Source of the DNA: Oscillospiraceae bacterium | GTDB lineage: Bacteria > Bacillota > Clostridia > Oscillospirales > CAG-272 | Direction: 5' to 3' | Assembly: GCA_015064735.1 (NCBI GenBank) | Contig: SVRP01000002.1 | Location: 146,591-210,590 of the forward strand | DNA: 64,000 bases | Part shown: positions 29,744-38,492 of the stretch, piece by piece | Position numbering within the stretch: position 1 is the stretch's first letter | Layout: each line of letters starts with the position of its first letter | Position numbers and translations under genes: made by a program | The notes under the pieces: generated by a model | Seen by the model: the letters and a program-made list of their open reading frames with translations, nothing else | What the model was told of the DNA's origin: nothing | Database searches by the model: none

Positions 29744-31084
29744 TCAATCCTTGAATACGATGTACTCAGCCTTGGATTCACCGCATAATATAGCCGTACT
29801 CTCGTTATAAACCAGCATTTTTCCCTGACCTGAATCAAGTGAAACCTTTTCGGACGTCTTTGTATTTATCCTTGTAATTCCGTGGTCGGTCTGGAGAAAT
29901 ATATAATCTTCATATACACCGATGTCCTTCACGTTATACGAAACGCTTGAGTCGTATATTTTCTCACCATTGCTTCCGTATGCAAGTATCATACATTTTG
30001 TATCACTTATGGCGGAAACCGCAACACCGTTTTTACTTAAATGAAACCCTGTAAGATTTCTTTCGATGAAATCAAAGCTCTTTTCAGTTACTTCAAAATC
30101 TTTATCGTAAATACGGATTCTTCCGTCTGTTATCATGGCAAAGGAATCCTTTCCCATAAATCCGCACTTCAAGGGGAACTCTCCGCCGTATTCCAATCTA
30201 TGCTCTAAGAGCTGACCGTTAAGACTTTCGTCCCCGGAAATATCATATACAGAAAGCGACGTGCGTCCCATTCCGTTTCCCATGTCATAGGAAATCAGCG
30301 CAAGCTTTTGACGTTCGCTATCCATTGCTATTCCGAAAATATGATTTGACGTTACCTTATTGTTTGACACGGGCGTCTCTATTTCATATCTCAGCTTGAA
30401 TTTCTTTGTATAAACTCTTGTTTTCCACGTACCCGCTGTCGTTCTCGTTACGACAGCAAATGATCCGTCATCAGCAAGGCAAGCGCATTTTATCGTATCA
30501 TCGAGTGTTTCCGTATAGATCCTTGAAAAAGAATTATATATGGAAAACGTATTCCCGGACATATCGTAAAATAACACGTACTTATCCGAACTCACCGCAT
30601 ACGGAGAGGAAAATTCGGAGATTGTATTAAGCGTTCTGCGTCCTGTTGCTGTAAAAATAGATATTTTCGAAGGGCTGACAGATGCTATCCCCCCTCGGTA
30701 CGAAACAAAATACTGACGGGAATCAGCCTCGTACGATATAGTTTCATATACATTGTTTGCTTCGTCGGCTGCCGCCGGAATATCGCGAAGCAGAAAATAA
30801 AAGTTATCGTATGTTATTTCCCTTCTGTTCACTATAATAGAAAACAGCAGAAATGCAATAAGTACTACAACAAGTATCCTTTCGGACACCTTGTAATAAG
30901 CCGAAACGGTTGCGTAATAAACGTCTCCCGCCCCGTCAAAGTCCTCCATTGACAGGACCTTTTCTTTTTGAGGCTCGGTGCTGAAATACCGTCCAAGTTT
31001 TTTTATAAATGTGCTGTTTTCGCTATCCGCATTATTATTTTTCGGACCCTTTTGCTTATAACTTTTCTTGGAAAATAATTTCAT
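29744..31084 (-). CDS. DUF5711-like membrane-anchored beta-propeller protein
   Basis: N-terminal TM segment followed by repetitive beta-rich domain; adjacent to pgsA. Confidence 0.6.
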   Translation of the reverse strand: MKLFSKKSYKQKGPKNNNADSENSTFIKKLGRYFSTEPQKEKVLSMEDFDGAGDVYYATVSAYYKVSERILVVVLIAFLLFSIIVNRREITYDNFYFLLRDIPAAADEANNVYETISYEADSRQYFVSYRGGIASVSPSKISIFTATGRRTLNTISEFSSPYAVSSDKYVLFYDMSGNTFSIYNSFSRIYTETLDDTIKCACLADDGSFAVVTRTTAGTWKTRVYTKKFKLRYEIETPVSNNKVTSNHIFGIAMDSERQKLALISYDMGNGMGRTSLSVYDISGDESLNGQLLEHRLEYGGEFPLKCGFMGKDSFAMITDGRIRIYDKDFEVTEKSFDFIERNLTGFHLSKNGVAVSAISDTKCMILAYGSNGEKIYDSSVSYNVKDIGVYEDYIFLQTDHGITRINTKTSEKVSLDSGQGKMLVYNESTAILCGESKAEYIVFKD

Positions 31085-31101
31085 CGCCGTACCTCCTTTC
31101 G

Positions 31102-31860
31102 TTAATATACCACCCTATTTAAAAACAATCCGCAAGGGGGAACCGTTATTCCCGCGTTTTTTCTGTCCTTCTTTTCTGTAATATACTCAATTCCGTCGGG
31201 GGATATTTTTCCCTCCGCAACAGCTAAAAGCGTACCCGTAAATATCCTTACCATATTGTAAAGAAATCCGTTCGCACTGACCTTAAACTCAACAATATCT
31301 CCGTTTCGGATGACCTCAGCGGAATAAACGGTACGGACGGTATCCTTTATTTTGGTATCCGCTGACATATATGCAGAAAAGTCGTGTGTTCCCACAAAGG
31401 CAGATGCCGCTTTGTTCATATTATTCAATGCAATATCGTCAATATGTTTCGGATAATGCAACGTTCTGTCATACAGGAAAGGGTTTCTTTCAGGGCTGTT
31501 CCAGATCCTATACACATATTCCTTATATTTCACGTCATACCGAGGGTGAAAGCTACCGTCTACAACCTCTGCTTTAAATACAGAAATATCTTCCGGAAGA
31601 TAACAGGCTATAGCGAAAGGAATTTTATCCGCAGGAATGGTCGTATCAAGACTGTCAGTTCCCTTTTTAGTAACTGCCGCACAAAAATGATTGGCATGAA
31701 CACCGCTGTCGGTTCTGCTGCATCCTACAATATCGCAATCGTATCCAAAAAGCTGACGTGTAGCCTCATTCAGCTTTTGTTGAACCGTTATACCGTTAGG
31801 CTGTATCTGATATCCGCAATATTTTGTTCCCAAAAACGAGATGTGTAACAGTATCTTCAT
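31102..31860 (-). CDS. truA: tRNA pseudouridine(38-40) synthase
   Basis: GTKYCGYQIQPNGITVQQ, GCSRTDSGVHA; start adjusted to 31860. Confidence 0.95.
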   Translation of the reverse strand: MKILLHISFLGTKYCGYQIQPNGITVQQKLNEATRQLFGYDCDIVGCSRTDSGVHANHFCAAVTKKGTDSLDTTIPADKIPFAIACYLPEDISVFKAEVVDGSFHPRYDVKYKEYVYRIWNSPERNPFLYDRTLHYPKHIDDIALNNMNKAASAFVGTHDFSAYMSADTKIKDTVRTVYSAEVIRNGDIVEFKVSANGFLYNMVRIFTGTLLAVAEGKISPDGIEYITEKKDRKNAGITVPPCGLFLNRVVY

Positions 31861-31868
31861 TGTCCGCC

Positions 31869-32690
31869 TCATTTCATGGTATATCCGATACCGAATATAT
31901 TCAGGTAGACAAGACCTGCGCCAAAGATTATCACAATAAGAAGATATACAAAATCGGCAAAACGCACATGACGCACGTTCATTCTTGTACGCCCCTCTCC
32001 TCCATGATAGCATCTGCACTCCATTGCCGTAGCAAGGTCAGATGCCCTGTTAAACGCAGACACAAAAAGCGGAACAAGAATAGGTATCAATGCTTTCGCA
32101 CGCTTTATGAGTCCTCCGCTTGAAAAATCCGCGCCTCTCGCCTTCTGAGCCGTCATAATTTTTTCCGTCTCTTCGATAAGGGTGGGGATAAATCTCAAGG
32201 CTATGGTCATCATCATAGCAAATTCATGTACGGGTACCTTGATCTTTTTCAAAGGAGAAAGCAAATCCTCAATAGCATCCGTAAGCGCGATGGGTGTGGT
32301 CGTATAGGTAACGAGCATACTCGTACCGATTATAAGAACCGTAATTCGGATCATTATAAATACGGCGTTATAAATTCCTTCCGCGTAAATATTAATAAAT
32401 TTCCAACTGAGCAAAAGTCTGTCTCCGTCAGTCCAAAACACGTTAAGTACTGCCGTAAACAGCAATATAACCAATACTGCCCTCATGCTCCTTAAAACTA
32501 TTCTGAGCGGAACACGCCCAATAATAATCAAAAACAGAGCCGATGCAAGCAATACGGAAAAGCTCAGTACATTTTTACACAAAAATGTACACACGATATA
32601 AAGCAAAGAAATTATAAGCTTAAACCGCGGATCCATTCTGTGCAACACAGAGTCTGCCGGGTAATATTGCCCAAAAGCTATACTTTTCAT
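31869..32690 (-). CDS. ecfT: Energy-coupling factor transporter transmembrane protein
   Basis: SVLHRMDPRFKLI, ARGADF (AxxARG) motifs, CbiQ/EcfT fold. Confidence 0.95.
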   Translation of the reverse strand: MKSIAFGQYYPADSVLHRMDPRFKLIISLLYIVCTFLCKNVLSFSVLLASALFLIIIGRVPLRIVLRSMRAVLVILLFTAVLNVFWTDGDRLLLSWKFINIYAEGIYNAVFIMIRITVLIIGTSMLVTYTTTPIALTDAIEDLLSPLKKIKVPVHEFAMMMTIALRFIPTLIEETEKIMTAQKARGADFSSGGLIKRAKALIPILVPLFVSAFNRASDLATAMECRCYHGGEGRTRMNVRHVRFADFVYLLIVIIFGAGLVYLNIFGIGYTMK

Positions 32691-32718
32691 AAATTCAAAT
32701 TTCTACCAATCATCTATC

Positions 32719-33570
32719 TCATTTTCCGTATATTCCAAGCATTCCATTCAATGCCTGCTCCACGGTATATGCTCCGGTGTTTACGTTAATCCCCTTTTCC
32801 TTAAGCATGATCATAAGCTTTGTTATCTGGGGAATATCAAGTCCGATCTGTTCGAGAAATTCGGCTCTTGAGAAAATGTGCTCCGCATCTCCCTGCATAC
32901 AAACCTTACCCTCGTTCATCACTATAAGATTATCGCAGTATCTCGCCATGTCCTCCATACTGTGGCTGACAATAATTACCGTACTGCCGGTTTCTCTGTG
33001 ATATTGCATTATATTCCCGAATATCGACTCACGTCCTCTGGGATCAAGTCCCGCAGCGGGCTCGTCAAGAACGAGAACGTCGGGACGCATTGCGATTATT
33101 CCCGCAATAGCTACTCTCCTCTTCTGTCCCCCGGAAAGGTCGAAAGGAGATTTATCAAGCATATCGGGAGTGAGACCCGCAAAACGAGCTGCACCATGAA
33201 CTCTTTCTCTTATTTCGTCATCAGAAAGACCCATATTTTTAGGTCCGTACGCTATATCCTTATATACCGTCTCCTCAAAAAGCTGATATTCGGGATATTG
33301 CATAACAAGACCGACTTTAAATCTTACGTCGCGTATCTTCTTAGGCTTTTCCCATATATCCGCTCCGTCCAGAAGCACTCTTCCCGTCTCGGGACGAAGT
33401 ATTCCGTTAAACATCTGAACGAGAGTTGACTTTCCCGAGCCCGTATGACCGATAATTCCTGTTACGGCGCCCTTGGGAACCGTAATATTAATATCGTCAA
33501 GGGCTTTTATCTCATAAGGCGTGCCCTTGCCGTGATAATAGGTCAATCCCTCTATTTTAATCTCTGACAT
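32719..33570 (-). CDS. ecfA2: Energy-coupling factor ATPase 2
   Basis: GHTGSGKST, LSGGQKRR, VLDEPAAGLD. Confidence 0.95.
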   Translation of the reverse strand: MSEIKIEGLTYYHGKGTPYEIKALDDINITVPKGAVTGIIGHTGSGKSTLVQMFNGILRPETGRVLLDGADIWEKPKKIRDVRFKVGLVMQYPEYQLFEETVYKDIAYGPKNMGLSDDEIRERVHGAARFAGLTPDMLDKSPFDLSGGQKRRVAIAGIIAMRPDVLVLDEPAAGLDPRGRESIFGNIMQYHRETGSTVIIVSHSMEDMARYCDNLIVMNEGKVCMQGDAEHIFSRAEFLEQIGLDIPQITKLMIMLKEKGINVNTGAYTVEQALNGMLGIYGK

Positions 33571-33598
33571 TTTTTATTTTCCTTGCAAAATTCAGGCA

Positions 33599-34462
33599 TT
33601 ACTCTTTGCCCAAAGATTTTAAAATCATCTCCGCGCAGGCTTCGACCGTTGCGCAATCTCCGTCAAGCTTTATTCCCTTTTCCCGAAGTCTGTGAACAAG
33701 CTCTGTACACTGCGGAATATTAAGTCCGCAGCTCCTCAAAAGCTCCTCGTGCTCAAATACGTATTCGGGAGTACCGTCAAGTATCGCATTGCCGTCATCA
33801 AGAACGATTATTCTGTCCGCAAGCGCCGCCTCCTCCATATAATGAGTTATCATTATTACGGTCATTCCTTTTTCACGGTTGAGCTCGATTATTGAATTCA
33901 TAACGTCCCGTCTGCCGATAGGGTCAAGCATCGCCGTGGATTCGTCGAATATTATACACTTCGGCTCCATCGCAAGAACTCCCGCAATTGCAATTCGCTG
34001 TTTTTGCCCTCCGGAAAGTCTGTGAGGCTCATGCTTAGCATACTCATACATGCCTACGCCCTTTAGGACCTTATCCACCCTCTCGCGTATCTCTTCCGAT
34101 GGCAATCCGAGATTCTCGGGGCCGAACGCTACGTCATCCTCAACAACAGTCGCAACGAGCTGATTGTCGGGATTCTGAAATACCATTCCTACATCCTTAC
34201 GCAACGTAAGAATATCCTCGTCGGTAATATTTTCGTCCGTAATATCCTTGCCCAAGATATATATCTTTCCCGTAACGGGAACCAATATCATATTCAGAAG
34301 CTTGGCGAGTGTAGATTTTCCCGATCCGTTATGACCGAGTATAGCTATAAATTCGCCCTCTTTTATATCAATCGACAGTTCATTTAAAACGGGACTTTTA
34401 TTGAGGTCATCACCGTCATACCGATAGGATATATTTTCCGCTTTTATCAAAGGTTCGTTCAT
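33599..34462 (-). CDS. ecfA1: Energy-coupling factor ATPase 1
   Basis: GHNGSGKST, LSGGQKQR, IFDESTAMLDP. Confidence 0.95.
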   Translation of the reverse strand: MNEPLIKAENISYRYDGDDLNKSPVLNELSIDIKEGEFIAILGHNGSGKSTLAKLLNMILVPVTGKIYILGKDITDENITDEDILTLRKDVGMVFQNPDNQLVATVVEDDVAFGPENLGLPSEEIRERVDKVLKGVGMYEYAKHEPHRLSGGQKQRIAIAGVLAMEPKCIIFDESTAMLDPIGRRDVMNSIIELNREKGMTVIMITHYMEEAALADRIIVLDDGNAILDGTPEYVFEHEELLRSCGLNIPQCTELVHRLREKGIKLDGDCATVEACAEMILKSLGKE

Positions 34463-34482
34463 TTAATCACCCTAAAATCCAA

Positions 34483-35343
34483 TTATAGATACCATCTTGC
34501 GCTTGCTCCGCAAGGAATACACATATTTGTTGCCGTAGCGCGAAGCCCGAGTTCTCCTGCCTCAAGGCGACCTCCGTATTTTGATGCGACACGCAAGCCG
34601 AGAATATACTGCATAGCCATAGGAGACAGCCCTGTTGTATAGGAGTTTATGAGGAAGAACAGGGGCTCGTCCGATAAGAGCTTTGCGCAAAGAGTTACAA
34701 GCTCGTCAACGCTGTCCTCTATTTTCCATATCTCTCCCGAAGGTCCTCTGCCGTACGAAGGAGGATCCATGATTATGGCGTCATACTTATTTCCCCGTCT
34801 TATTTCTCGCTCAACAAATTTTTTACAGTCGTCAACGATATAACGGATAGGCGCATCCGAAAGTCCGGAAAGGACCGCATTTTCCTTAGCCTGCGCAACC
34901 ATGCCCTTCGCCGCATCCACGTGAACGACCGATGCTCCCGCAAGCGCTGCCGCAACTGTTGCTCCACCCGTATACGCAAAGAGATTAAGTACCTTTATCT
35001 TTCTGCCCGATTTTGAAATAAGCTCCGAGAACCAATCCCAATTCGCAGCCTGCTCGGGAAAAAGTCCCGTATGCTTGAAGCCCATGGGCTTAAGTACAAA
35101 TTTCAGATTTTTATATCCAATATTCCAGGATTCGGGAAGCTCGTTCTTAATCCAGCCTCCGCCCCCCTTTGAAGAACGCTTGTATATTGCATCGGCATTA
35201 TTCCAACGCTTCTCTTTATTCACTCCGTTCCAGATTATCTGAGGATCGGGACGTCTGAGCACGTATGCTCCCCATCTCTCGAGTCTTTCTCCGCCCGATG
35301 CATCTATAAGCTCATAATCTTCCCAATTGTCTGCAATCCACAT
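34483..35343 (-). CDS. Class I SAM-dependent rRNA methyltransferase (RlmI/K-like, no PUA domain)
   Basis: VLNLFAYTGGATVAAALAGASVVHVDAAKGMV, IIMDPPSYGRG. Confidence 0.85.
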   Translation of the reverse strand: MWIADNWEDYELIDASGGERLERWGAYVLRRPDPQIIWNGVNKEKRWNNADAIYKRSSKGGGGWIKNELPESWNIGYKNLKFVLKPMGFKHTGLFPEQAANWDWFSELISKSGRKIKVLNLFAYTGGATVAAALAGASVVHVDAAKGMVAQAKENAVLSGLSDAPIRYIVDDCKKFVEREIRRGNKYDAIIMDPPSYGRGPSGEIWKIEDSVDELVTLCAKLLSDEPLFFLINSYTTGLSPMAMQYILGLRVASKYGGRLEAGELGLRATATNMCIPCGASARWYL

Positions 35344-35352
35344 TTTTTCACC

Positions 35353-35856
35353 TTAAAATCCCTTGTTATAGTAATCCGCCAATCTCGATGTTCCCGAATG
35401 CGCATGGCACACAGCAATAGCAAGAGCATCTGCCGTATCGTCGGGCTTAGGAGGCTTTTGCAATCCAAGCATCATGGTTACCATGGTAATGACCTGTTTT
35501 TTCTCTGCTCTGCCATATCCTACCACTGCCTGCTTAACTTGCAAGGGAGTATATTCAAACACCTTAACTCCCATTCTGTGGGCACACATTATTATAACGC
35601 CTCTAGCCTCGGCAACCCGAATTCCGGTTGTCTGATTTGTATTAAAGAACAGCTCCTCGACAGCCATGTGCGAAGGCTTATATTTACTTATCAGCTCATT
35701 GATACTGTCAAATATGAGGGAAAGTCTTTGCTCTGTCTTCATTCCCGCAGGAGTTTCTATTGAACCGTAACCTAATGTCGTAAATTTAGAGCCGTTATAT
35801 TCAATAACTCCCCAACCTACGATCGCTATTCCGGGGTCAATTCCAAGAATTATCAT
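35353..35856 (-). CDS. ruvC: Crossover junction endodeoxyribonuclease RuvC
   Basis: MIILGIDPGIAIVGWGV, VEELFFNTN, DDTADALAIAVCHAH. Confidence 0.96.
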   Translation of the reverse strand: MIILGIDPGIAIVGWGVIEYNGSKFTTLGYGSIETPAGMKTEQRLSLIFDSINELISKYKPSHMAVEELFFNTNQTTGIRVAEARGVIIMCAHRMGVKVFEYTPLQVKQAVVGYGRAEKKQVITMVTMMLGLQKPPKPDDTADALAIAVCHAHSGTSRLADYYNKGF

Positions 35857-35981
35857 TTTCCCTCCCAAAAAAGTATCTTACTCCTTATTATACCACATCA
35901 ACACATTTAAGTCAAATACTATTTTGATTAATTTTGTAAAATTTTGTTTAGAATTCTTTATTTCATCACGACATCTTTATA

Positions 35982-36010
35982 TTGACATTTTTTCTAAAAC
36001 GTAGTATAAT
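35982..36010 (+). promoter_or_regulatory. glmM promoter (consensus -35/-10)
   Basis: TTGACA (35982) N17 TATAAT (36005-36010). Confidence 0.85.
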
Positions 36011-36079
36011 GGATATTAGGCTGTTTTCTGTTAAAAGTTTCGTGAGGCGCAAAAACACGAAACGGAGGAAAATAACAAA

Positions 36080-37447
36080 ATGGGAAAATATTTTGGCACA
36101 GACGGTTTCCGAGGTGAAGCCGGTATCTCGCTGACATCAGAACACGCATACAAAATAGGACGGTTTTTAGGGTGGTACTATGCCGAAAAAAACCAACGCA
36201 AAGTGCGCGCCGTAATCGGTAAGGACACCAGACGTTCAAGTTATATGCTGGAGTATGCAATCGCCGCAGGACTCACATCATCGGGTGCTGATGCATACAT
36301 TCTCCACGTAACAACCACACCGAGTGTTTCTTACGCTGTTGCCAGCGACGATTTTGATTGCGGAATTATGATATCTGCAAGCCATAATCCCTATTACGAT
36401 AACGGAATAAAGCTCGTTAACAGAAAGGGGGAAAAAATAGACGATACCACAATAGAGCATATTGAACTTTATCTTGACGGCAGACTTTCAGAGCTTGGAA
36501 TCACAGATGAGGATATTCCTTTTGCATCAGGCGAGAAGCTTGGACGAATAATTGACTATGCTGAAGGAAGAAACCGATACATTGGCTATCTTATTTCTCT
36601 ATCGCGATACTCCTTTAAGCCATTCAAGGTTGGTCTCGACTGCGCTAACGGAAGCGCATGGATGATAGCAAAGAGCGTATTTGATGCGCTTGGAGCCAAA
36701 ACCTATGCAATAGGAGTTTCTCCGGACGGAACCAACATCAACAGAGAAACCGGTTCTACTCACATCGAAAGTCTTTCAAGGCATGTCAAAGAGAACCATC
36801 TTGACTTAGGCTTTGCCTTCGACGGAGATGCTGACCGCTGCATCGCAGTTGATGAAAATGGCGACGTCGTAAACGGCGACCATATCCTCTATATTCTGGC
36901 TAAGCATATGCGTTCACAGGGAGAGCTTTCAAACAACACAGTCGTTACCACAATCATGTCTAACCTCGGGCTTTACAAAGCCTTAGACGCCGAGGGTATT
37001 GATTATGAGCAGACGACTGTAGGCGACAGATACGTATACGAAAACATGCAGAAAAACTCACACTGTCTCGGCGGAGAGCAATCAGGACACGTTATACTGT
37101 CCAAATATGCCACTACGGGAGACGGAATCCTTACTGCTATAAAGGTAATGGAAGCAGTTATCAGCAGCAAGCAATCCCTTTCCAAACTCGCATCACCCGT
37201 TTACATGCTCCCGCAAATAACACGGAATATCCGTGTCGCAGACAAAGCGGCTGTACGGAATAATGCACAGGTTCAGAAAGCAGTGGAAGAAGTGCGCCTT
37301 TCCATTGGAGACAGCGGAAGAATTTTGTTGCGGGAAAGCGGAACCGAGCCGGTCATAAGAGTTATGGTGGAAGCACCTACCGATGAGCTTTGCTCTTTGT
37401 ATGCCGACAAAGTGTTGCAGATTATTCGTTCGGAAGGGTTAGCGTGA
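36080..37447 (+). CDS. glmM: Phosphoglucosamine mutase
   Basis: MGKYFGTDGFRGEAG, ISASHNPYYDNGIKL, DGDADRC, ESGTEPVIRVM. Confidence 0.97.
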   Translation: MGKYFGTDGFRGEAGISLTSEHAYKIGRFLGWYYAEKNQRKVRAVIGKDTRRSSYMLEYAIAAGLTSSGADAYILHVTTTPSVSYAVASDDFDCGIMISASHNPYYDNGIKLVNRKGEKIDDTTIEHIELYLDGRLSELGITDEDIPFASGEKLGRIIDYAEGRNRYIGYLISLSRYSFKPFKVGLDCANGSAWMIAKSVFDALGAKTYAIGVSPDGTNINRETGSTHIESLSRHVKENHLDLGFAFDGDADRCIAVDENGDVVNGDHILYILAKHMRSQGELSNNTVVTTIMSNLGLYKALDAEGIDYEQTTVGDRYVYENMQKNSHCLGGEQSGHVILSKYATTGDGILTAIKVMEAVISSKQSLSKLASPVYMLPQITRNIRVADKAAVRNNAQVQKAVEEVRLSIGDSGRILLRESGTEPVIRVMVEAPTDELCSLYADKVLQIIRSEGLA

Positions 37448-37465
37448 GCTATAGGTAAGAAAATC

Positions 37466-38143
37466 ATGAAAAACACAGAATCCTTAATGACAAAAAATCT
37501 TTTTGGATACCCCGAGCACTCTATCGCTTACGAATTGCTCTCACGATTTGAATATCCTTGGGAGGCTCTGCCCCATATTTCAGAAATTATCACTGAGCTC
37601 GGCTCAACTCTATCTCCTGACGAGTACCGCCTTATGGGAGAAAACATTTGGGTAGCCAAAGATGCCTCTGTAGCTCCAACAGCTTTTATAAACGGTCCTT
37701 GCATTATTTGCAGGGGTGCCGAGATACGCCACTGCGCCTATATTCGCGGGAATGCTATTGTCGGCTCAAACGCTGTAGTCGGAAACTCGGTAGAATTAAA
37801 AAACTGCATTCTCTTTGACTGCGTGCAGGTACCGCACTTCAATTACGTAGGAGATTCAATACTCGGATATAAGTCGCATATGGGAGCCGGCGCGATAACA
37901 TCTAATGTTAAAAGCGACAAATCCCTTGTTACAGTAAAGTTTAATGATCAAAAAATTGAAAGCGGACTTAAAAAGTTCGGTGCAATACTCGGAGATTATG
38001 TTGAGATAGGATGCAACAGCGTTCTTAATCCCGGAACAGTAATCGGAAGTGGCTCCAACGTATATCCGCTCTCTTCGGTACGAGGTTACGTACCACAAAA
38101 AAGTATTTTTAAATCGCGGGAAGAAATAATCATTAAGAACTGA
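37466..38143 (+). CDS. Left-handed beta-helix (hexapeptide) protein, GlmU C-terminal-like without NTase domain
   Basis: GPCIICRGAEIRHCAYIRGNAIVGSNAVVGNSVELKNCILFDCVQVPHFNYVGDSILG hexapeptide repeats. Confidence 0.85.
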   Translation: MKNTESLMTKNLFGYPEHSIAYELLSRFEYPWEALPHISEIITELGSTLSPDEYRLMGENIWVAKDASVAPTAFINGPCIICRGAEIRHCAYIRGNAIVGSNAVVGNSVELKNCILFDCVQVPHFNYVGDSILGYKSHMGAGAITSNVKSDKSLVTVKFNDQKIESGLKKFGAILGDYVEIGCNSVLNPGTVIGSGSNVYPLSSVRGYVPQKSIFKSREEIIIKN

Positions 38144-38208
38144 TCTCCCGCATAATGCGCCTCCTATATTTTACAGTAAATACCTCCCTCAAATCGGGGT
38201 CATTGATA

Positions 38209-38357
38209 GCGCCAGACCGTTTTAGGACGTTAAAAAAACGGTTAACGAGGCGAGAAGTTATCGAAATTTCGGCGGATGCTTCTCCGGTACATAAAGATAC
38301 CGTTAAACGCAGGACAAATATGTGGGTAACCGCAAAACAATGCCTGCCGCTTTTATT
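38209..38357 (+). ncRNA. glmS ribozyme (GlcN6P-activated self-cleaving)
   Basis: GCGCCAGACCG...ACGAGGCGAGAAGTTATCGAAATTTCGGCGGATGCTTCTC, followed by CGCAGG...CCTGC; predicted cleavage between A38208 and G38209. Confidence 0.95.
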
Positions 38358-38492
38358 AAAATCAAAGGACACCAATGCCATCTCAAAAAAGCAATTTTGG
38401 GTATGGTCTTTTCGTTGTGTTCAAAATACAAAATCAGGAAAGGAAATGGCAGAGCCGAAAGCCATTTTTGCTCTGCCATAACGGTTTATATT

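Noticed and set aside
31869-34462. Vitamin-specific ECF transporter
   Set aside because: Only the T and two A components are present; no S component in the window, so substrate cannot be assigned.
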